This document shows, one piece after another, positions 1 through 7,747 of a DNA stretch of 64,000 bases. A program made the position numbers and the translations under genes. The first letter of the stretch is position 1; each line of letters starts with the position of its first letter. Origin of the DNA: CAYXDO01 sp964463485 (GTDB lineage: Bacteria; Myxococcota; Kuafuiibacteriia; Kuafuiibacteriales; Kuafuiibacteriaceae); the NCBI GenBank assembly GCA_964463485.1, contig CAYXDO010000014.1, positions 43,183 through 107,182 on the forward strand. The letters run 5' to 3'. The notes beneath the pieces are model-generated. The model worked only from the letters and a program-made list of their open reading frames with translations. It ran no database searches and was not told the DNA's origin.

Positions 1-240
1 ACACGATCATCGTCGAGCTCACCCCGTAGCCGCCAATCGTCGACACGTAGCCGTCGACGAATCATGCCTTCGGCCGCCCTGCCGCGGGACTACTCGCGGC
101 GCTGCCAAGGGCTACCCGACTCCGACCTACCCACGTCGACCCCAATCGGGTTCGTTCTCGACGAGCCGACTTCAAACTCATCCAGACGTTTGCGTCGAAC
201 GCGTTTGTACTCATCAACTCGCACGCCGCATTCTTGCCTC
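1..240. other. Upstream region of the four-gene operon
   Basis: No gene is supported here. The frame of the HicA-like gene stays open back to an ATG at 64, but that extension is rich in Arg, Ser and Pro and does not resemble the family, so it is probably upstream DNA. The promoter of the operon should lie here; I do not see a convincing -35/-10 pair or a good Shine-Dalgarno sequence before 241. Confidence 0.4.
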
Positions 241-471
241 ATGAATACTGCCCCCCGCCGCCAAGTCGTCCGAGCGTTACATCGATTGGGCTTCAACGCC
301 ACGAAAGGAAACGGAAGCGGCCACACTGTGTTCGTAGACCTCTGCGGTCGAAAAGTCCAAGCGGTCGTTCGCTCGAAGAAGACTCACCACGTCGAGGCCA
401 CGGCGCGGAGCCTGGAGCACTTCGGTGTCTGCACCAGGCGGGAGTTCTTCGAATTGGTGCGGCGATCGTGA
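241..471 (+). CDS. HicA-like small protein (YcfA/HicA mRNA-interferase fold)
   Basis: This 76-residue protein has the layout of HicA toxins, a small double-stranded-RNA-binding-like fold that cleaves mRNA. It has an N-terminal helix ending LGF (residues 16-18), a strand with GSGHTVF in which His28 matches the family's catalytic His, a GRKVQAVV strand, and a C-terminal helix of the 'SLEHFGV..REFFELV' type. The start at 241 was chosen because it gives the normal family length; a start at 64 adds an unrelated tail. Its stop overlaps the next gene's GTG (GTGA, 468-471), so the two are translationally coupled. No HicB antitoxin is adjacent, which is unusual: the protein may be an RNA-binding or effector part of the operon rather than half of a classical toxin-antitoxin pair. 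Family assignment is by motif reading only. Confidence 0.62.
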   Translation: MNTAPRRQVVRALHRLGFNATKGNGSGHTVFVDLCGRKVQAVVRSKKTHHVEATARSLEHFGVCTRREFFELVRRS

Positions 472-2045
472 AGAATTTGTCGATCGTGTGGGACTCACGC
501 GGAGGCTCGGCGCACCTTGACTCCGCGCCAGCCATGGCAGAGCCTGCGTCCATGACGGGTGCGGATCTGGCTTGGCAGTCCACCATGGAGCGAATTCGGG
601 ACGTCACGGCGACTCAGAGTCACGTCACCTTTTTCGGAGAGCCCGGAAGTGGCCGCAAATTCGCCGCGACAACCCTCTGCGCCGAAATTCGGACAACTGA
701 CTCGGGCGCCAGCTTTCGATTCCTCGAGTGCCGCGGCCTCGCGGTCCAGGCGGCAACGGAAGCGCTCGCGGCCGGTGGCGAGCTCGTCGTGCTCGTGTTG
801 GCTCACGCCGACGAGCTGCGCGAAGAGCCCGCGAGCGTGATCCTGTCACGGCTGGGTACGCTCGAGCTGGAGCCGACGGCCCGGCCGAAACTTCGCGTTG
901 TTGCGACGGTTTCGAAGCTTGATCAGGGCCCCCTCTCGACGCTCGAGACTGTCGAAGTTGCCACGCCGAGCCTGGCCCAGCGAGAGGATCAGAGCTTCGA
1001 CACGATCCGCAAGTACTGGCAGCTTTTTGGCGGTCAGGGCTCGAGCCCCTCACTGGCAGAGCTCCGATCGGGCAACTTACGCGAGCTGAAGGTTCGGGCA
1101 CGTCGGAGCCAAGACGCACCGACTCAGAGTCAGGCCGCCCGATCCGAAGGGCTAGATTCGCATCCGGCTACTCCTGCCGAGCGCTCCGTCGATTTGGAAG
1201 TCGCGGCACCGCTACGGGCCCTCCTTACCGGACCTCCTCGAGGGCAGCTACTCACCGATTGGTTCCGCGAAGGCAACCACTCGAAAACGCCAATCGGTGT
1301 CCTCAACGGTCTCTTTAGGAAAGGCCCAGGCAAAACGGATCATTCGCTGTTGAAGCAATGCGTCGCAGAACAGGCCAAGCTCATCATGGACCGAAACGGG
1401 GGCCTCGATCCGTCACGACCCCTGGACCGACACCTCTTGCTTGGGCAACTGTTCGACAACTGGCCGACGTTTCGTCCTGGTGCGGACGGAGACATACGTG
1501 TTGGTTTCCTCATCTCCGAGGCGAGAGAGAGAAGGGAGGCGCGCGAGCTTTTGGCGCAAATTCCGGAGCTGATGAACGTCTTTCCTGAGTTGGCCCAACT
1601 CTACGGCTTCGTACCAACCGAGGTCGATTCCACAGACTATGATGACCCCGCAAAACTCGCAAAACTGTTGAAGAAGAGCGTCGACGGACTCGAGAAGATC
1701 GGATATCACGTGCATCAGAAGCGCGGCGACGCGGAGTACCCGACCCTCGAACACGACGCACTGTCAGCAATCGGCACAATGTTGTCCAAAGGTGGCAACC
1801 TAGGCGCCCACTCGAACCTGCTCACAGATCATGAGATGAAAAGCGTCAATTTCGAATCTACTGAAGCCGGCTATCATCTCGCATGCAGCGAAGGCGAGGG
1901 CAAGCCGTGCGTCTTCGTCGTCCGCGCCGACTCGCTACCGGTTGCGAAGAAGTCGATGTTCTGGGTGCCACTCATCGTTCTCGTTCGAAAGACGGCCTTG
2001 CGTCGTGGCTCTATACCGGCCATGGATCAACTCCGCTTGCCATGA
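468..2045 (+). CDS. Degenerate NtrC-like AAA+ ATPase domain protein with unknown C-terminal domain
   Basis: The protein has 525 residues. Residues about 40-215 read like a worn sigma-54-activator AAA+ domain: a P-loop GEPGSGRK near residue 57, a strand followed by 'ECRGL' where NtrC proteins have 'NCAAL', a weak Walker B strand (LVLAHADEL), a 'RVVATVSKLD' strand resembling 'RIIAATN.DL', and 'SGNLREL' near 201 where NtrC proteins have 'PGNVREL'. The GAFTGA loop that contacts sigma-54 is absent, so it should not activate transcription. The remaining roughly 300 residues match nothing I recognise. The GTG at 468 overlaps the HicA-like stop, and the TGA overlaps the next ATG (ATGA, 2042-2045). 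A role as a regulatory NTPase in the operon is inference. Confidence 0.6.
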   Translation: MKNLSIVWDSRGGSAHLDSAPAMAEPASMTGADLAWQSTMERIRDVTATQSHVTFFGEPGSGRKFAATTLCAEIRTTDSGASFRFLECRGLAVQAATEALAAGGELVVLVLAHADELREEPASVILSRLGTLELEPTARPKLRVVATVSKLDQGPLSTLETVEVATPSLAQREDQSFDTIRKYWQLFGGQGSSPSLAELRSGNLRELKVRARRSQDAPTQSQAARSEGLDSHPATPAERSVDLEVAAPLRALLTGPPRGQLLTDWFREGNHSKTPIGVLNGLFRKGPGKTDHSLLKQCVAEQAKLIMDRNGGLDPSRPLDRHLLLGQLFDNWPTFRPGADGDIRVGFLISEARERREARELLAQIPELMNVFPELAQLYGFVPTEVDSTDYDDPAKLAKLLKKSVDGLEKIGYHVHQKRGDAEYPTLEHDALSAIGTMLSKGGNLGAHSNLLTDHEMKSVNFESTEAGYHLACSEGEGKPCVFVVRADSLPVAKKSMFWVPLIVLVRKTALRRGSIPAMDQLRLP

Positions 2046-5000
2046 CCGAGTCTCTCGAGCGTCAAGGCCTCGGGGGCCGCTCCGCCGAGGCAAATTGGCT
2101 GACTCACAAGCTCGGTCGCGCTCCCATCGTTTGGGTGACTGGCCCACGCGGTATCGGAAAAACGACGATCGTGGAGCTCACGCTCCAGGCAGCGACCGGT
2201 GCGCACTGGATCTTCCTGGACGCGCGACATTTCACCAGGGCAGACGCGAAGGTCGAGCGTGCCTCGCTCCTCGAGGCGCTCGCCACGGCTGTACTCACCG
2301 AGCTCGAACAGCAAGTACATCTTCCTCCGGCCGCCTGGGCCGCGGACGGTCGTTGGAGGGCCTTCGTCGATCACGCGCTTCCGTGCCTTGGCAGCGCGAC
2401 CTGGGTCTTCGCTCTGGACGAGACGGATGTTTGGTCCTCAAACGTTCTCGTCGAGGTTACGGCCGCGCTGCGAGGCGTCGCCAATCGGCTCCGGTACCCG
2501 AGTCGAGCGATGACATGGATTCTGATTCGAGGGGATCGTTGGGGTGAGGATCGGGCGGATCTCCCGCGTATGGCGGATCCCGTGCTCGAGGTCGGGCCGC
2601 TCGACTCGAGCGCGATCGTCGCGGTCTGTGCGAAGCTTGCGGACCAGGGAAAGAATGCGTCTGCCGAGGCTCTCGCACTCATCGAGCAACTCACAGCTGG
2701 CTATCCGCTCGCCTTGGCCGCACTCGTCGAAGCGCTGAAGACCGTTGAGCCAGATGAATCCGGACAGGAAATCTGGCCGTACCCACCTTCGTCTCTCCAA
2801 CCGTGGGGAGTATGGCGGGCGCTCGAGCGCCTCGAGGCGCAGGCGATGGGTCACGGTTCTGCGTTGTCGAGGGGCGAGAGCTTCGAACGGATGGAACACG
2901 CGCTGCTCCAGGCCGATCCTCCGGCGCGCAAAATGCTTTTGACCGTCGCGACCGTCGAGCAGCTCGAGTGGACGGAGATTTCGCTCTTGGAGGCGCTCGA
3001 ACGAGCTTGGCCGGAAGAGCTATGGAACAATCCGGAAAGTGTCTCCCTCTTCGAGTCCACACTCCGAGGACTCGTACGGACTCACATGCTGGTGCGCGTC
3101 GGCGTCGATGGCGCGCGCCACGTCGTGCCGATGCTCGCGAGATTTTGTCTCGCGCTCGGGACTGCCAAAATTCGGGCCTGGGAGAGACCGCACCTTCACG
3201 AGGTTGACCTCTTGCTCCAAGAGGTCAACACCGCGACGACTGACGAGACGAGGACGGAGTTGCTCCGACGGGCGCTGGACGCCGACGATAGTGATCCCCG
3301 GGCCCTCCTCGCTCTCGCGAGGATTTGTGCACGTGGTTCGGAGTCGACTCAAGCCGAGTCGTTGGGTGAGGCGCGGCGACTCTATTCGCGGGCACTGCGG
3401 GTGCTGCCCCAGCGAGCGTCCGAGCGGCGAGGTGTCGAGAGCGAGCTGCTGCACGTGCTCCAGCGGCTCGTCGCAGCGGGCGCTCCGGAGGATGCGATCG
3501 GAGAGTTGGCGAGAGGTGATCCGTATTTTGCGGACGACTCTCGAACGGCGAGAGCGCTGCATTTGTGGCTCGAGCGGCGCTGGTCCCAGGCGTGGGAGAC
3601 TCCTCCGCCCAAGGAGATCGACCTCGCCTCATCGCGGCATCGATGGGAACAGCGAGCGGAGGGTCTCTTCGTTACTCTCCCTGGACATCGAGAGTTCGTC
3701 GCCAGAGCCCTTGGGTCGCACCTGGCCACTTGGCCCAGCCCGGATCTCGAGTGGCTGAACGCGCTGCTGGCGATCATGCCCGATCTTCCGGCTGTCGACC
3801 TCGATCGAGCGCCTTCTCCCGTGCTGTGGTCGATGCTCTATTCGGCGTGGAACACTCGAGACCGACTGTTCACGCCGGCTGCGCATGCACTTTCGTCCAA
3901 GGACTGGCTTGCGTTGGTCCGCTGGTGTCCGGGCTCGGGCCCGGCCATCTCGGTGCTGACCCAGTATCTCGCCGAAACTGTCTCCGCACTGGGAGGGGCC
4001 GACGCCCTCGAATTCGGGCCGCTCCTTCTGTGGCTTAGGGAGCGCGACAAACCAATGGGCGACGCGGCCGTTTCCCATGTGCTCCGCTCGCTCAAGCGCC
4101 CTGCCGTCGGGCCTGTGAGTCGAGACGCGGTCCGGGCGTGGCGCGAGCTCGCTCCAGACCTCGAGCTGACCTCCCACGATACCGCCGATCAATTCAAGAA
4201 GACCTTCATCTCCGGTTGGCGCCAAATCAGCGAACCCGAGAAGCTGGACGGCGTGGAACATCGGTTGATCGAGCGCGACTCCGGACCCGAGCCACGTCCG
4301 CGAGCCCTCCATCGACTGTTTCCCTCTCAACAAGGGCTTGAGCTCGACTTGGCCGAGGCTTCGTTTGCACGTGAGCAGCGCCTGCTTGAATGGCTTGGCG
4401 ACTCGCGAGTGAACGCGGTTCCTCGCCTCCTCGATACCGGCTCGTTGGTCGACGACTCTAACAACAAACTCGGCTTCTACTCGGTCGTGTCCGAGCCTGC
4501 ATCGGAGCGCGAGGCGACCTCGCTGCGCACGCTCATCCGAAGACAAACCTCGAACGGCCGCAGTGTGGCCAGCCTCAGCCGAAGCTCCTTCTGGCACATG
4601 ATCGCCTCGCTCTTCGAGGCTTTGAGCCACATGCACCAGAGGGCCGTGTTTCATCGATCCGCGCGGCCCGACTACGTCCGTGTGAGTCTTCCCGAAGATC
4701 CGAAGCGCGAGCCCTGGCGGGTGACCTTGATCGGCATGGAATGGAGCTATTACCTCCGGAACCCAACGGGTATGGGTGCCTATCCGCGTCGACGCCTGGA
4801 CTACTCGCTCGCCCCAGAGACTCTTTCAGCTCCGTACGGCGAGACTTTCGGCACCGACCTCTTTTCGATGGGCGTACTCATCGCTGAATGCCTCGCGTCC
4901 GATCGGCTCGACCTCGGCCCGTTCGCTGAAGGTGAGTACAGCCGCGCAACCCAGATCAGGCACATAGAAGCTTGGCTGAGCAAGCTCGAGCACGAATCGA

Positions 5001-7747
5001 GCTCGGTCCGCGCCTTCGTGCGCTGGCTCCTGTCCATCGAGCCAAAGGACCGCCCCAGCGCCGCCGTCGCCCGCCTCGAGGCCCAACGCCAAGCCCTCGA
5101 CCCCAAAGAGCTCGGAGCCTTACCGATTTTCGCGCACCTCGGAGGCTCAGATCCCCTGGCGAGCAGCGCGACGCTTCCTCACTGGCTGCGCGACCGTGCC
5201 GAGTGGATCGACCAGATCCCCTTCGACGAGCCCAACACCTGGCGGAGACTCTTCCGCAGACAACTCTGCCAGGAGCTTGCAGGCGCCTCCATTTTTGTGA
5301 ACTCGATCGGCCTCGCCCAGCGAGCTCTCGATGGTCCCGAGGCCCCCGAAAAATGGCCCTTGTTTCTGATGAGCAAGAGCGGCCTGGAATTCCGGCTGGG
5401 AAAGGCGTCCCTCGAGCTCGAAGGCGAGCCCCGCAGGCAGAGAGAGTCGGGGGCGTTTCTCGAGGTCGCGCGCCGATTTGAGGGCGACTCTCCCTTTGGT
5501 CCTCCCATCGGACAGCTCCCAGAAGCCGGTGACATCCGGTTTTTCGCGATAGACGAGGTCGACTCGCTCCAAGGAGTCGACAGTGAGTCGTATGAGATTC
5601 TCCGAAGCCGTGATCGTGGCTGGGCGCCGCTGTTCGAGTCCGCCGAGCAAGCACTGAAGGCCGAGCAGACCGAGACTTCGATCGTGCAGAGGCGACTGGC
5701 CCTCCATGCCATGCTCAACCTCGCCAACGAAGCCGAGTACGAGCTCGTCGGAGGAGAAATCGAATACGTTCGAGTAGAGGACCCTGCTTTCCCGAACATG
5801 CTCCTCGTTCGTGAGCCATCGGCGGCAAGTGCGTCCGCCTCGAGCGCGCCCAGCCCCCTCCAGCGTATTTTCGCCGCTTGGACCGATGTGGATCCCGTGG
5901 TGGAGGTGGCCTCCAAACAGGGCGCGCGAGCCATCACCGAGATTCCTTTTCCCGACCCATCCCTCGCCATCGGACCCAATGGCACCGTGGCCCTCGCTGG
6001 CATGAAGTTCGGCCTGAGTCCGGCACGGTGGAGCCTGATACCGCCTATGGGCGTGCTGCGAAGCCCGGTCGCCGAGTTGGCGCTGAGCTTGTTTCGCCGA
6101 CGCCGTCGGGTCCTACGAGAGCTGCTCGACCAGCCGAACGTCCTCGATGCGTTGGCCGATCCCACAAACTCGTCCCGCGTGGTGCCTGGCTTGCGAAAAC
6201 CGTTCGAGTATCCAGGTCTCGACGACGACAAGAAAGCCTGTCTGCGGCAAATGGACGAAGTCCGGCCCCTGCTGGCCGTACGCGGGCCTCCCGGTACCGG
6301 CAAGACTCAGCTAAGCCTGGCCACTCTCCATCGCGAGCTGAATCGAAATCCCCACGCCCGAATCGCTGTGGTCGCGCCTACTCACGACGCTCTCGATCAC
6401 TTGCTCGAGAGCTTTCTGGCCTCCTCGGATCGGGGACCGGCTTTCGAGAGGCGAGTTTTGTCCGCGACCGTCGTCCGGATTCCTTCTGGCAAGCGTCCTC
6501 TCGACCAATATCCTGCGACCGTCAAAACCAAGTTACCCTCGGTGCAGGCGGAGGAGCTTTACCGCAGGCTGCGAGGCTGGATCGACGGATCTCGAGCTCG
6601 ACCTCACTCACCCGCCGGGCAACTCGCCTCCGCGGTCGAGGCGGAGTTGAAGCTCCTCGGCGGCACCAGCGAAGATCCGACCAGCGGGCTGGCCGCCTGG
6701 TTGGCTGACTCGGCGAACGTCCTGTTGGCGACGGCCAACTCCGGTCCCATTGCGCGAGTTGCGCCTGACAGCTTCGACCTCTTGATCGCAGAGGAGTCCG
6801 GAAAATGTGGAGCCGTCGAGCTCGCCGGAGCCATGCGTGTCGCGCCGAGGTGGCTCATGATCGGTGACGAGCGCCAACTCCCGGCCTTTGGCCTTCAAGA
6901 CGTCGAGGACAAAGTCTTCGACTCGATCAACGCGGCGTCGGAGGCAGGGTCGAGCCAGATACCTTCTCCGGTCGATACGTTGAACCTGTTCGGTCACGTC
7001 ATTGCGCAGGAGGGGCCCCACACGCAAACGCTCACACACGCTTGGCGATTCCATCCAAAGCTCCTTGCCGTCGTCGCTTCGTTCTATGATGACAAAGCGA
7101 CACTCATCCCCGGCGACGTCGACCTAGCCAGGAGGAAGACTCATGAGCTCCGTGCTTCTCGTCTTGGCAAGAATCTGAAGGATAATCTGAAGGATAAGCA
7201 GCTCGTCTGGGTCGATTTCGAAAACAGTGAGGCCTATCGGGAGCGCCGGGAGCTGGGCGGGGGAATTCACAATGAAGCCGAACGCCGAGCGATCGTAGGC
7301 TTCCTACGTGCCCTGGACGCACGGTGCGCCCAGCCTCGACTCACGGTGTTATCGTTCTACAAGCGACAGGTCGAGCACCTTCGAGGATTGCTCGCAAACC
7401 AGGTGAATACCTTCGATGTCTTTGGAAAGCGCGGGATTGAAGACTTCGTGTCGACGGTCGACTCCTTTCAGGGTCGCCAAGCCCCGGTCGTCTTGCTGAG
7501 TATGTGCCGCAACAACACCGAAACCGAGGCCTCACGACGTTTTGGGTTCCTGACGGACCGACGACGCGGAAACGTGGCCTTCTCGAGGGCGGAGAGTCTT
7601 CTCGTGATCTTCGGATGCCGCGCCCATTTCGCGGAGCTGAAGTGGGTCAAAGACCAAGTTCTGAGTCGGGTCCAGCTCTTCCTCAAGGCCTCGGATATCT
7701 TGAGTGATTCCGAGACATCCAAGCTCATGGAGAGCGTCGGGCCGTGA
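2042..7747 (+). CDS. Giant STAND-like NTPase / pseudokinase / SF1B (Upf1-like) helicase fusion
   Basis: This 1901-residue protein has three recognisable parts. (1) Residues about 1-260: a STAND/AAA_16-like NTPase with Walker A GPRGIGKTT near 34 and Walker B VFALDETD near 122, followed by a helical, repeat-like region. (2) Residues about 755-990: a protein-kinase fold with dead motifs; the catalytic loop reads HRSARPDYV near 871 instead of HRD....N, DFG is replaced by GME, and the APE and D.FS.G landmarks survive. (3) Residues about 1400-1890: an SF1B helicase with GPPGTGKT near 1415, GDERQLPAF near 1608, VDSFQGRQ near 1805 and GNVAFSRA near 1843. Its Walker B reads IAEES, so the usual Asp of DEAS is Ala while the Glu is kept. 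The ATG at 2042 is fixed by the ATGA overlap. The C-terminus overlaps the next gene (GTGA). A surveillance or effector role in a conflict system is inferred. Confidence 0.75.
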   Translation: MTESLERQGLGGRSAEANWLTHKLGRAPIVWVTGPRGIGKTTIVELTLQAATGAHWIFLDARHFTRADAKVERASLLEALATAVLTELEQQVHLPPAAWAADGRWRAFVDHALPCLGSATWVFALDETDVWSSNVLVEVTAALRGVANRLRYPSRAMTWILIRGDRWGEDRADLPRMADPVLEVGPLDSSAIVAVCAKLADQGKNASAEALALIEQLTAGYPLALAALVEALKTVEPDESGQEIWPYPPSSLQPWGVWRALERLEAQAMGHGSALSRGESFERMEHALLQADPPARKMLLTVATVEQLEWTEISLLEALERAWPEELWNNPESVSLFESTLRGLVRTHMLVRVGVDGARHVVPMLARFCLALGTAKIRAWERPHLHEVDLLLQEVNTATTDETRTELLRRALDADDSDPRALLALARICARGSESTQAESLGEARRLYSRALRVLPQRASERRGVESELLHVLQRLVAAGAPEDAIGELARGDPYFADDSRTARALHLWLERRWSQAWETPPPKEIDLASSRHRWEQRAEGLFVTLPGHREFVARALGSHLATWPSPDLEWLNALLAIMPDLPAVDLDRAPSPVLWSMLYSAWNTRDRLFTPAAHALSSKDWLALVRWCPGSGPAISVLTQYLAETVSALGGADALEFGPLLLWLRERDKPMGDAAVSHVLRSLKRPAVGPVSRDAVRAWRELAPDLELTSHDTADQFKKTFISGWRQISEPEKLDGVEHRLIERDSGPEPRPRALHRLFPSQQGLELDLAEASFAREQRLLEWLGDSRVNAVPRLLDTGSLVDDSNNKLGFYSVVSEPASEREATSLRTLIRRQTSNGRSVASLSRSSFWHMIASLFEALSHMHQRAVFHRSARPDYVRVSLPEDPKREPWRVTLIGMEWSYYLRNPTGMGAYPRRRLDYSLAPETLSAPYGETFGTDLFSMGVLIAECLASDRLDLGPFAEGEYSRATQIRHIEAWLSKLEHESSSVRAFVRWLLSIEPKDRPSAAVARLEAQRQALDPKELGALPIFAHLGGSDPLASSATLPHWLRDRAEWIDQIPFDEPNTWRRLFRRQLCQELAGASIFVNSIGLAQRALDGPEAPEKWPLFLMSKSGLEFRLGKASLELEGEPRRQRESGAFLEVARRFEGDSPFGPPIGQLPEAGDIRFFAIDEVDSLQGVDSESYEILRSRDRGWAPLFESAEQALKAEQTETSIVQRRLALHAMLNLANEAEYELVGGEIEYVRVEDPAFPNMLLVREPSAASASASSAPSPLQRIFAAWTDVDPVVEVASKQGARAITEIPFPDPSLAIGPNGTVALAGMKFGLSPARWSLIPPMGVLRSPVAELALSLFRRRRRVLRELLDQPNVLDALADPTNSSRVVPGLRKPFEYPGLDDDKKACLRQMDEVRPLLAVRGPPGTGKTQLSLATLHRELNRNPHARIAVVAPTHDALDHLLESFLASSDRGPAFERRVLSATVVRIPSGKRPLDQYPATVKTKLPSVQAEELYRRLRGWIDGSRARPHSPAGQLASAVEAELKLLGGTSEDPTSGLAAWLADSANVLLATANSGPIARVAPDSFDLLIAEESGKCGAVELAGAMRVAPRWLMIGDERQLPAFGLQDVEDKVFDSINAASEAGSSQIPSPVDTLNLFGHVIAQEGPHTQTLTHAWRFHPKLLAVVASFYDDKATLIPGDVDLARRKTHELRASRLGKNLKDNLKDKQLVWVDFENSEAYRERRELGGGIHNEAERRAIVGFLRALDARCAQPRLTVLSFYKRQVEHLRGLLANQVNTFDVFGKRGIEDFVSTVDSFQGRQAPVVLLSMCRNNTETEASRRFGFLTDRRRGNVAFSRAESLLVIFGCRAHFAELKWVKDQVLSRVQLFLKASDILSDSETSKLMESVGP

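Noticed and set aside
64..240. N-terminal extension of the HicA-like protein
   Set aside because: The extra residues are low-complexity and exceed the family length; no ribosome site supports ATG 64.
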